Shown here in pieces: positions 1 through 5,742 of a DNA stretch of 9,532 nucleotides. The stretch spans positions 1 to 9,532 of the forward strand of contig DAOVVG010000071.1 in assembly GCA_030632175.1 (NCBI GenBank), read 5' to 3'. The position numbers were made by a program, and so were the translations under genes. Below the pieces are notes generated by a model. It saw only the letters and a program-made list of their open reading frames with translations, did not search any database and was not told the origin of the DNA. Within the stretch, counting starts at the first letter, position 1, and each line of letters starts with the position of its first letter. This DNA comes from Gammaproteobacteria bacterium (lineage in GTDB: Bacteria > Pseudomonadota > Gammaproteobacteria > UBA9214).

Positions 1-87
1 AGAATTGTACTGGGTGACTGGTATGAACAGGGAAGTTTGCTGGAATGTACGTCCAGTGGCTGCAGGCTGGAAGCCCTGGAGCTGTAA
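1..87 (+). CDS. 3' fragment of an unrecognised plus-strand gene
   Basis: The frame starting at base 1 is open to a TAA stop at 85-87 and gives 28 residues, beginning RIVLGDWYEQ and ending LEALEL. The start lies outside the window. The fragment holds two cysteines seven residues apart, and its composition looks like real protein. Twenty-eight codons are too few to prove coding, and I recognise no family. The following 69 bases lead to a plus-strand gene, so this could be the gene upstream of it. No clear intrinsic terminator follows the stop; only short inverted repeats are seen around 91-117, without a T tract. Confidence 0.4.
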   Translation, partial: RIVLGDWYEQGSLLECTSSGCRLEALEL

Positions 88-102
88 AAGACAGTGGCGC
101 TG

Positions 103-132
103 TTGAAGCCAACGGCTGCCTGCCTGTATATT
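103..132 (+). promoter_or_regulatory. Possible sigma-70 promoter for the DUF2914 gene
   Basis: TTGAAG at 103-108 (4 of 6 to the -35 consensus) and TATATT at 127-132 (5 of 6 to the -10 consensus) are separated by 18 bases. Transcription would start near 139, just ahead of the AGAGGA ribosome-binding site at 143-148. The arrangement is plausible, but matches of this quality also occur by chance. Confidence 0.3.
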
Positions 133-156
133 GGGATAAAATAGAGGAATAAGCTC

Positions 157-717
157 ATGATGTATAGAAGAATAATTGCACTGTGTATGACAGGGATCAT
201 TTCATCACTGCTAACCACAAGCACAGGTGCAGTAGAAGCTGTCCGCACAGAAGCTGTAGAAGAGTACGTCGAGGAGCAGCAGCCGACTTCCGGAAGTGTT
301 ACCACAAAGACCTTCACCACGGCTATCGTTGATGGTAAACCTGCGGACGATCTGAGGGCATTTGAGAACACCGTCGATACGATTTATTTTTACACGGTAC
401 TGGAAGGACTAAAGGGACAGGCTGTCACGCACCGCTGGAAATATGCCGGTCACGTCATTTCCAATGCAGACATTTCTGTCACGGATGATCCTTTTTCAAC
501 GTGGTCGAGTAACAAAATAGAACCCAACTGGACCGGTTTCTGGACCGTCGAAGTGCTGGACAAAGACAGCGAGGTCATCGGTTTCGGAACATTTCAATAC
601 GATCACACCCGCAACTTGCAGATGGATCCGAGTGAAAAGGCCGGGACTGGTGGCAAAAGCGGTGTGGGTGGAGGTGGAGGCTGGGGCTGGGGACGTGGAC
701 GGGGATGGGGCTGGTAA
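157..717 (+). CDS. Exported DUF2914-family protein with Gly/Trp-rich C-terminal tail
   Basis: This encodes 186 residues. Residues 1 to about 25 form a signal peptide: MMYRR, a hydrophobic stretch (IIALCMTGIISSLL), then a likely cleavage site near STGA-VEA. Residues 26-50 are an acidic, low-complexity linker. Residues of about 53-147 resemble the DUF2914 domain, with TTAIVDGKPADDL, IYFYTVLEGLKGQ, THRWKYAGHV, WSSNKIEPNWTG and WTVEVLD in the family order. The domain has no known activity. It is usually found in exported or membrane-anchored proteins, so a periplasmic or surface location is inferred. Residues 164-186 are almost only Gly, Trp and Arg and end on Trp, which I do not know from the family. 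AGAGGA lies 8 bases before the ATG, supporting the first of two adjacent Met codons. The stop is two bases from that of the opposing lipoprotein gene. Confidence 0.78.
   Translation: MMYRRIIALCMTGIISSLLTTSTGAVEAVRTEAVEEYVEEQQPTSGSVTTKTFTTAIVDGKPADDLRAFENTVDTIYFYTVLEGLKGQAVTHRWKYAGHVISNADISVTDDPFSTWSSNKIEPNWTGFWTVEVLDKDSEVIGFGTFQYDHTRNLQMDPSEKAGTGGKSGVGGGGGWGWGRGRGWGW
655..717 (-). terminator. C-rich, G-poor stretch; possible Rho-loading (rut) site
   Basis: RNA read leftward past the lipoprotein stop at 720 enters a stretch that is extremely rich in C and poor in G: in 661-714 the transcript would have 35 C and 5 G. Such C-over-G bubbles are typical of Rho utilisation sites. No hairpin with a U tract is seen after either convergent gene, so Rho-dependent termination of the metZ-lipoprotein transcript here is a reasonable inference. 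The bias is also the direct consequence of the Gly/Trp codons on the other strand, so it may carry no such function. Confidence 0.3.
683..710 (+). other. Potential G-quadruplex at the 3' end of the DUF2914 gene
   Basis: Four runs of four G lie at 683-686, 689-692, 701-704 and 707-710, with loops of 2, 8 and 2 bases. The middle loop is one base longer than the usual 7-base search limit, but it contains GG and the flanks hold further GG runs. The runs encode the Gly/Trp tail, so protein composition alone may explain them. Folding in the mRNA or the non-template strand is possible but not shown. Confidence 0.4.
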
Positions 718-719
718 GT

Positions 720-1454
720 CTATTGTCCCGGACTGAACTTCTCGTAGTCGTCCGGCAGTTCGAATAGCGCGAGCGGCATCGTTTCACTGTCACTAAAGTC
801 AACCAGCGTCCTGGAATAACCGGTGTTGTCCCATTCCTGAACAGGCAAGCCTTGCTGCAGATGACGCGCCGGCGCATAGGCGTAACGCGTCAAAAAGCAA
901 GGTGTTTGCATGTTCAGGGGAATAGATTGCATGTTATTCAACTGCCGCCTGGCCAGTATTTCGGCATACTCGACCATTCCGGTAACAGCAGACTCCAGCA
1001 GGCCAGGTACTGTTACTGACTGATAGCACACCTCTCCGTTAGCCAGATATTGCAGATGCTCGGGCTGCTTTCCGGCAATAGCCGGTGCCTCGTTGTCCGG
1101 TCTGCGGGTGATGGCAAGCTTAATATCTGATGGAAGCGTCGCATCAATCGGCTGGTTTTCGATAACCATGATACTGCGATCCTCATGATTAACACTGAAA
1201 ATCGTTTTTTCGTGACGATCAAGTAAAGCAAAATCACTTTCTGCATAGCCGTCATCAAGCCGCAAAAAACCGGGGCTGACAAGTACCCTCACAAGGTACA
1301 CATCCGTGCCTGCCTCCTGTTCTTCATAGGAGAGCAGGCTCACTTGCGTAGTATTACCCTGTATAGCCGTTTCAGGCATGTCTGCGGACTTTTCGCAGGC
1401 ACTTGCCAGAAGAATAAAAACAGCGGTCAGCAGTAAATGACAGGTTTTTCCCAT
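720..1454 (-). CDS. Putative outer-membrane lipoprotein of unknown function
   Basis: From the ATG at 1454 this gives 244 residues: a short basic start (MGKT), a hydrophobic segment and a lipobox-like LLASAC with Cys20 as the predicted lipidated residue. An in-frame ATG at 1472 would add six residues (MRDITD) ahead of the signal; I prefer the shorter form because it gives a normal lipoprotein signal. Neither start has a strong ribosome-binding site. The residue after the Cys is Glu, not Asp, which favours sorting to the outer membrane. The mature part has a beta-rich look (LVRVLVSPGFLRLDD, FALLDRHEKTIFSVNHEDRSIMVIE), faintly like DUF4412-type proteins, and two further cysteines (Cys143 and Cys186) that could form a disulfide. 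It ends in LFELPDDYEKFSPGQ. I do not recognise a function. The gene lies 50-68 bases after metZ with no visible terminator between, so co-transcription is likely. It converges on the DUF2914 gene. Confidence 0.72.
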   Translation of the reverse strand: MGKTCHLLLTAVFILLASACEKSADMPETAIQGNTTQVSLLSYEEQEAGTDVYLVRVLVSPGFLRLDDGYAESDFALLDRHEKTIFSVNHEDRSIMVIENQPIDATLPSDIKLAITRRPDNEAPAIAGKQPEHLQYLANGEVCYQSVTVPGLLESAVTGMVEYAEILARRQLNNMQSIPLNMQTPCFLTRYAYAPARHLQQGLPVQEWDNTGYSRTLVDFSDSETMPLALFELPDDYEKFSPGQ

Positions 1455-1522
1455 ATCGGTGATATCTCTCATACCCTGAAATTATTATCTGAAGATGTCC
1501 GGCTTGCGATGTAGTTCCGAAA

Positions 1523-2713
1523 TCACGTTTGCAGGACCGCAAAACCACATGCAAGGTCAGCCCGCAGGTCATCAAGTGACTCCAGACCAACAGCAAGACG
1601 AATCAGGCCATCAGAAATTCCTGCTGCTTCCCGTTGTTCCGGCGTAAGGCGGCCATGCGTGGTCGTTGCCGGGTGTGTCACTGTACTTTTTGTATCACCC
1701 AGGTTCGCGGTAATGGAAAACACCCGCAATGCATCAATAAAGATCCATGCTTCCGGTTGCCCGCCATCCAGTTCAAAGGAAACAATGCCACCGTAATCAC
1801 TCTGCTGTCTGCCCGCCAGTTCATGCTGTGGATGGGACGCCAGACCAGGATGGTGCACGCGGGCAATCCCTGGCTGTTGCTCCAGCCATTGCGCCAGTGA
1901 CAACGCACTGCTGCAGTGCGCCCGCATCCGCAGTGACAGGGTCTCCAGTCCCTTGAGGAATATCCACGCGTTAAACGGACTCATGGTCGGACCCGCAGTA
2001 CGCAGAAAACCGTAAACATCCTTGCCAACAAGTTCATCATCTCCGATAACCGCACCGCCGACACAACGTCCCTGACCATCCAGGTACTTGGTCGCCGAGT
2101 GAATAACAATATCCGCACCCAGTGAAAGTGGCTGTTGCAGCGCCGGGGTACAAAAACAGTTATCCACGACAAGCAGGCAGTCATTGCTTCTTGCCAGTGT
2201 AGACAAAGCCTGTATATCCGCGATTTCTGTCAGCGGATTGGACGGCGTTTCCAGAAACAGCATCCGCGTTTCCGGACGTATTGCGGCTTCCCACGCAGCG
2301 TTATCTGCGAGCGGCACAAACGTGGTGTCTATTCCGAAGCGTGCCAGGTAATTGGTAAACAATACCGTTGTTGTCCCAAAGATACCTTGCGATGAGACAA
2401 TATGATCACCGCTTTTCAGCAAAGCAGCACAAGTCGCATATATCGCAGCCATCCCCGAGGCTGTGGCAACACAACGTTCCCCGCCCTCAAGTGATGCAAG
2501 ACGCTGCTCGAAAGTTCTTACGGTAGGATTGGTGAAGCGAGAGTAGATATTGCCCGGCTGATCGCCCGAGAAACGCGCAGCCGCTTCGGCGGCACTGCCG
2601 AATACATAACTGGAGGTTGGAAAAATCGCTTCCGAGTGCTCGCCTTCAGCGGTACGTATCTGTCCGGCGCGCACTGCACGGGTTTCAAAATCAAATTCCT
2701 CGTAATCTGACAT
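1523..2713 (-). CDS. metZ: O-succinylhomoserine sulfhydrylase
   Basis: This is a PLP enzyme of the Cys/Met metabolism family that makes homocysteine from O-succinylhomoserine and sulfide, the direct sulfhydrylation route to methionine in the cytoplasm. It has 396 residues, the usual MetZ length and shorter than typical MetY. Visible motifs are YSRFTNPT (57-64), the SGMAA phosphate-binding region (86-90), LETPSNP (154-160), the cofactor Asp184 in VVDNCFCTP, the PLP Schiff-base Lys209 in SATKY, and STVTHPATTTH (343-353). GGAGAG at 2721-2726 lies 7 bases before the ATG and fixes the start. It follows purF, as in pseudomonads, but after a 206-base leader containing a promoter, a SAM-II riboswitch and a terminator, so SAM probably represses it. 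MetZ and MetB/MetY paralogues are hard to separate by eye. The gene context and length favour MetZ. Confidence 0.93.
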   Translation of the reverse strand: MSDYEEFDFETRAVRAGQIRTAEGEHSEAIFPTSSYVFGSAAEAAARFSGDQPGNIYSRFTNPTVRTFEQRLASLEGGERCVATASGMAAIYATCAALLKSGDHIVSSQGIFGTTTVLFTNYLARFGIDTTFVPLADNAAWEAAIRPETRMLFLETPSNPLTEIADIQALSTLARSNDCLLVVDNCFCTPALQQPLSLGADIVIHSATKYLDGQGRCVGGAVIGDDELVGKDVYGFLRTAGPTMSPFNAWIFLKGLETLSLRMRAHCSSALSLAQWLEQQPGIARVHHPGLASHPQHELAGRQQSDYGGIVSFELDGGQPEAWIFIDALRVFSITANLGDTKSTVTHPATTTHGRLTPEQREAAGISDGLIRLAVGLESLDDLRADLACGFAVLQT

Positions 2714-2770
2714 GGCTGTTCTCTCCGGCCTCCCCGGTAATTTGCATTGCAGCGCGCCTTTCCCCGTGCA

Positions 2771-2804
2771 TAAAAAAACCCGCCATCAGAAAAACGAAGG
2801 CAGG
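2771..2804 (-). terminator. Intrinsic terminator in the metZ leader
   Basis: On the minus strand, CCTGCCTTC (2804-2796) pairs with GATGGCGGG (2787-2779) with one T-T mismatch and one G-U pair, around an 8-base loop. Seven T residues (2778-2772) follow at once, the classic Rho-independent layout. It lies 58 bases upstream of the metZ ATG and just downstream of the riboswitch aptamer. It is therefore best read as the expression platform of the switch. It could also end purF transcripts. Confidence 0.85.
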
Positions 2805-2839
2805 TGCCGTCGCTTTAGCTGAATTTATCAGGCGCCCGC
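2800..2839 (-). promoter_or_regulatory. Candidate antiterminator helix of the metZ riboswitch
   Basis: On the minus strand, GCGGGCGCC (2839-2831) can pair with GGCACCTGC (2808-2800) at 8 of 9 positions, with one G-U pair and one C-A mismatch. The first strand contains the 3' strand of the aptamer stem P1, and the second covers five of the nine bases of the terminator's 5' arm. The helix therefore excludes both P1 and the terminator. Without SAM it would allow transcription into metZ; with SAM, P1 and the pseudoknot would hold its first strand and free the terminator. This is inferred from pairing by eye, with no energy calculation. Confidence 0.6.
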
Positions 2840-2864
2840 AAGCTGAAGTCAAATCGGCGCAAAC
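2811..2864 (-). promoter_or_regulatory. SAM-II riboswitch aptamer upstream of metZ
   Basis: The minus-strand sequence matches my recollection of the SAM-II (metA/metX-type) consensus along its length. Stem P1 is GCGCC (2860-2856) with GGCGC (2836-2832). It is followed by the conserved GATTTGAC at the start of the loop, TTGC near its end, then TGATAAAT (2830-2823) and AGCTAAAG (2820-2813). The loop segment CTTCAGCT (2848-2841) can pair with AGCTAAAG at 7 of 8 positions, giving the H-type pseudoknot that defines this class. Compared with the crystallised metX aptamer, the P1 pair next to the loop changes from U-A to C-G, a compensated change. SAM-II aptamers bind S-adenosylmethionine and switch off methionine genes, which fits metZ downstream. 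Adjacent promoter and terminator sequences support transcriptional control. Confidence 0.9.
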
Positions 2865-2871
2865 AATTGTG

Positions 2872-2900
2872 AGATTAGATGAGGAGATACCGCCTGTCAA
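2872..2900 (-). promoter_or_regulatory. Promoter for metZ ahead of the riboswitch
   Basis: A perfect TTGACA -35 box lies on the minus strand at 2900-2895. Two overlapping -10 candidates follow: TCTAAT (2879-2874, 5 of 6, spacer 15) and TAATCT (2877-2872, 3 of 6, spacer 17). Either puts the transcript start near 2865-2867, a few bases before the aptamer. That close fit is typical of a riboswitch leader and raises confidence. An 8-base palindrome, ACAATTGT (2863-2870), spans the likely start point. Confidence 0.65.
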
Positions 2901-2919
2901 TACAGTGGTAATACAGGAC

Positions 2920-4431
2920 TCAGGCGGAGTTATACAGGTCAATTACCTCGTCATCGTTCTCTCTGCGCTCGTTCTTGGCCGCGTCGCTGCGTGCTGACTG
3001 CAGCACGTCAAGGTAATTCTTATCAATATCACCGGTGATGTAGTTACCAGTGAAAACAGAGTCGTCAAAACCGTTAATAGCCGCACTGCCTTTTCTGACA
3101 GCATCCACAAGGTCTTCCATGTCCTGGTATAACAACCAGTCAGCACCGATCTCCTTGCAGACCTCCTCTTCCGTGCGACCATGCGCGATTAACTCATCAG
3201 TGTTAGGCATATCAATACCGTACACATTCGGATAACGGACCGGCGGCGCGGCAGAAGCAAAGTACACCTTGTTTGCGCCGGCATCCCTTGCCATCTCGAT
3301 AATCTGCGAGGATGTCGTACCACGTACAATAGAGTCATCCACCAGCAAAACATTCTTGCCGTTGAATTCAAGATCAATGGCGTTCAGTTTCTGTCGGACT
3401 GATTTCTTTCGCTGCTGCTGCCCGGGCATAATAAATGTACGCCCGATATAACGGTTTTTGATAAACCCCTCGCGGTACTTCAGGCCCAGTTTATATGCCA
3501 GTTGCAGTGCTGACGTACGGCTGGTGTCCGGGATGGGAATTACAACATCAATATCGTGATCGGGTCGTATGCGATGAATTTTGTCGGCGAGTTTCTCCCC
3601 CATACGCAGGCGCGCCTTGTAGACCGAAACTTCATCAATGATGGAATCAGGTCGCGCCAGGTAAACGTACTCGAAAATACAGGGCATGACTGACGGATTA
3701 TCTGCACATTGCCGGGTATGTAATTGACCGTCAAGCGTGATGAATACCGCCTCACCGGGAGCCACATCACGTACCAGCTCGTAACCGAGAGCATCCAGGG
3801 CAACGCTTTCCGAGGCCATCATGTAGTTAGTACCCTGCGGCGTTTCCTGCTTGCCAAAAACAAGCGGTCGAATGCCAAAGGGATCACGAAAGGCCACAAC
3901 GCCATATCCGGTAATCATTGCAACCGCTGCATAGGCCCCCTTGCAACGCTTGTGTACGCCGGCAACAGCCTTGAAGACATCATCAATGTCCATTTTCAGC
4001 TTGCCCTGCTGCTGCAACTCATGAGCAAACACATTCAGAAGGATTTCCGAATCGGAGTCTGTGTTGATCTGCCGCAGGTCTTCCTGAAACAGTTCCTGCT
4101 TCAATTTGTCTGAATTGGTCAGGTTGCCGTTGTGTGCGAGGCTGATTCCATACGGGGAATTCACATAAAACGGCTGGGCTTCGGCGGAACTTTCGCAGCC
4201 GGCAGTCGGATAACGTACGTGACCGATGCCCATATTGCCGTACAGCCGCAGCATATGGCGGGTATGAAACACATCACGTACAAGGCCGTTGTTTTTGCGC
4301 AGGTGCAAACGTCCACCTTCGCAGGTGATGATGCCGGCCGCATCTTGCCCGCGGTGCTGCAGTACAGCCAGACCATCATAAATTGCCTGGTTTACAGCGC
4401 TGTGCGCAACGATGCCGATGATGCCACACAT
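2920..4431 (-). CDS. purF: Amidophosphoribosyltransferase
   Basis: This catalyses the first committed step of purine synthesis, making 5-phosphoribosylamine from PRPP and glutamine in the cytoplasm. It has 503 residues, close to the 505 of E. coli PurF. Cys2 follows the initiator Met directly and would be the N-terminal nucleophile of the glutaminase domain, with no propeptide as in the Bacillus type. Glutaminase features are LQHRGQDAAG (24-33), GHVRYPT (70-76), AHNGNL (99-104) and TDSDSE (124-129). The phosphoribosyltransferase domain has IPIPDTSR (298-305) and the PRPP loop VLLVDDSIVRGTT (361-373). The basic stretch from about 324 to 350 corresponds to the flexible loop that closes over PRPP. 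The start is 22 bases after the cvpA stop, with a GAGAG sequence upstream, so the two are probably co-transcribed as in E. coli. No PurR-type operator is seen upstream. Confidence 0.97.
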   Translation of the reverse strand: MCGIIGIVAHSAVNQAIYDGLAVLQHRGQDAAGIITCEGGRLHLRKNNGLVRDVFHTRHMLRLYGNMGIGHVRYPTAGCESSAEAQPFYVNSPYGISLAHNGNLTNSDKLKQELFQEDLRQINTDSDSEILLNVFAHELQQQGKLKMDIDDVFKAVAGVHKRCKGAYAAVAMITGYGVVAFRDPFGIRPLVFGKQETPQGTNYMMASESVALDALGYELVRDVAPGEAVFITLDGQLHTRQCADNPSVMPCIFEYVYLARPDSIIDEVSVYKARLRMGEKLADKIHRIRPDHDIDVVIPIPDTSRTSALQLAYKLGLKYREGFIKNRYIGRTFIMPGQQQRKKSVRQKLNAIDLEFNGKNVLLVDDSIVRGTTSSQIIEMARDAGANKVYFASAAPPVRYPNVYGIDMPNTDELIAHGRTEEEVCKEIGADWLLYQDMEDLVDAVRKGSAAINGFDDSVFTGNYITGDIDKNYLDVLQSARSDAAKNERRENDDEVIDLYNSA

Positions 4432-4453
4432 AGATAACTCTCAGTGTCAGGTG

Positions 4454-4951
4454 TCAGGCGTAGGTAACATTGCTCGCGATTTCCGCAGGCAGGAAATTTC
4501 GCATCCAGATAGCAAGATCTTCAAAATAGCCGAGGAACTGTGAGTCCTGCCACCAGGGATCCTGCGGCAAGGGCGTCAGCCCGGCAAGTAATACCAGAAT
4601 TGCGACAATGACAGCGCCGCGTGCAACGCCAAAAACAACCCCCAGCATTTTATCTGTCCCCGTCAGGCCGGTCTTGTCTACCAACTTGCCCGCCAGGTAA
4701 TTCACCAGGGCGCCCAGTAATAGTACGCAGATAAACAGGATGGCAAAGGCTGTTACTTTCTGTGCCGAAGGAACTGCAATCCATTGTGACAATACTGTTG
4801 CAAGTTCTTCATAAAAGGCCATCGCCACCCACAAGGCCACCAGCCAGGTCACCAGGGCCAGCGCTTCTTTTACAAACCCCCGGAACAGACTCAGAATTGC
4901 AGATAACGCAATCAGTGAAATAATCACCACATCAATCCAGGCAATTGCCAT
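4454..4951 (-). CDS. cvpA: CvpA family inner-membrane protein
   Basis: This is a 165-residue membrane protein of the CvpA family. In E. coli CvpA is needed for colicin V production and affects envelope tolerance to stress such as bile salts; its molecular activity is not settled. Four hydrophobic segments are visible at about residues 5-23, 30-47, 65-88 and 103-124. The family motif RGFVKE (24-29) lies after the first and TGTDKMLGVVFGVARG (97-112) leads into the fourth. The hydrophilic C-terminus (about 128-165) is Trp-rich near its start (DPWWQD). GAGG at 4957-4960 lies 5 bases before the ATG. It is followed by purF, the usual partner of cvpA across gammaproteobacteria. Confidence 0.93.
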   Translation of the reverse strand: MAIAWIDVVIISLIALSAILSLFRGFVKEALALVTWLVALWVAMAFYEELATVLSQWIAVPSAQKVTAFAILFICVLLLGALVNYLAGKLVDKTGLTGTDKMLGVVFGVARGAVIVAILVLLAGLTPLPQDPWWQDSQFLGYFEDLAIWMRNFLPAEIASNVTYA

Positions 4952-5021
4952 AGCTACCTCTTACGTGTCCAGCCAGCATTTACCAGCCTGTTGACTTAAA
5001 ATGTGATTTCCCGAAAGGTTC

Positions 5022-5052
5022 ATTTTACCAGATATATGACGGGCACTGCCAA
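5022..5052 (-). promoter_or_regulatory. Possible extended -10 promoter for cvpA-purF
   Basis: In the 129-base gap after the SPOR gene, the minus strand has TTGGCA at 5052-5047 and TGGTAAAAT at 5030-5022, that is, an extended -10 (TGnTAAAAT) with a 19-base spacer. Transcription would start about 65 bases ahead of cvpA. Apart from the ribosome-binding site at 4957-4960, I see nothing else clear in the gap: no U-tract terminator and no palindrome matching the PurR operator consensus. Confidence 0.35.
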
Positions 5053-5080
5053 GAAGTTTTGCTGCCGACTGCTTCCCTGG

Positions 5081-5692
5081 TCATCCGGGGTACTCGACAA
5101 CCATACCCTTGAGCTGTTGCCCGGATTTGAGACTGGCAGCCAGTTTTTCCGCCTCTGAACGTGAGACAGACGGTCCCACCAGAACCCGGTAAGCATGCTT
5201 GTTTCCAATCTCGACTTTCTGCAATTGCGCCTTGAAGCCACTCGCAACAAGACGGTCTTGCAGCCCGCGGGCGTTCATTTCCTGCCCGAAACTACCAACC
5301 TGAACGAACCAGCCCTTCAACGTTTTTGCTTCAGGTACGGCCGGCGCGGGTGATTTGACTGAAGGTTTAGGCTTCGGTTCGACTTTGACCGGTTCGGGGA
5401 GAGGGGCTGGCACCTCAACAGACTTGCCCGGATCTGCTTCGGGTTGTGCAGTTACTGTAACGGCATCTTTTACAGCAATTTCCCCGGGAATCTGTTGATC
5501 GGTAACCGGTGTGGGTGGTGGCAGCACCAGTTCCACGTCAGCCCGGTAGTCCAGTTGCGGTTTGTCCGGCAGACTATGACTGCGAGGCGTCCATTCATCA
5601 TCCGGACCTTCCAGTATGATGGGTATGAAAATAACCGCCAGTGAGACGAGAACAATTGCACCAATCAGTCTTTGTTTCAATATCTGCTCCAT
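5081..5692 (-). CDS. SPOR-domain protein, DedD-like
   Basis: This is a bitopic inner-membrane protein of the DedD type. SPOR domains bind peptidoglycan strands stripped of stem peptides and so gather at the division septum. From the ATG at 5692 it has 203 residues: a short cytoplasmic start (MEQILKQR), one transmembrane segment (about 10-27) ending in IPIILEGPDDE, a Pro/Val/Glu/Lys-rich periplasmic linker (about 55-122, with EPKPKP) and a C-terminal SPOR domain (about 126-200, starting GWFVQVGSFG and containing YRVLVGP). The frame can be extended to a TTG at 5740, two bases after the folC stop, but DedD proteins usually begin close to the KQRLIGA motif. Neither start has a good ribosome-binding site. 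The folC-dedD-cvpA-purF order is the normal context. The symbol dedD would also be reasonable, but linkers diverge too far to be certain of orthology. Confidence 0.88.
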   Translation of the reverse strand: MEQILKQRLIGAIVLVSLAVIFIPIILEGPDDEWTPRSHSLPDKPQLDYRADVELVLPPPTPVTDQQIPGEIAVKDAVTVTAQPEADPGKSVEVPAPLPEPVKVEPKPKPSVKSPAPAVPEAKTLKGWFVQVGSFGQEMNARGLQDRLVASGFKAQLQKVEIGNKHAYRVLVGPSVSRSEAEKLAASLKSGQQLKGMVVEYPG

Positions 5693-5742
5693 GTCGAATC
5701 CGGGTTCTCCACCCTGGACAGCCTGTTTACCACTGCGCAAGA

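Noticed and set aside
91..117. Small inverted repeats after the first partial gene, considered as a terminator
   Set aside because: The stems are only 3-4 pairs and no T tract follows.
2863..2870. ACAATTGT palindrome at the metZ transcript start, considered as a repressor operator
   Set aside because: Eight bases is too short to assign a binding protein. It is noted only as part of the promoter region.
2617..2997. A 126-codon plus-strand open frame spanning the metZ start, the leader and the purF end
   Set aside because: It crosses two conserved genes and the riboswitch in antisense, and its translation shows no recognisable domain. The riboswitch, terminator and promoter explain the intergenic part better.
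3724..4113. A 129-codon plus-strand open frame inside purF
   Set aside because: It is fully antisense to the conserved glutaminase domain of PurF and shows no independent signal.
5693..5740. TTG start adding 16 residues to the SPOR protein
   Set aside because: The added residues (from RSGKQAVQ) do not resemble DedD N-termini, which normally start just before the KQR-hydrophobic segment. The ATG at 5692 fits the family better.
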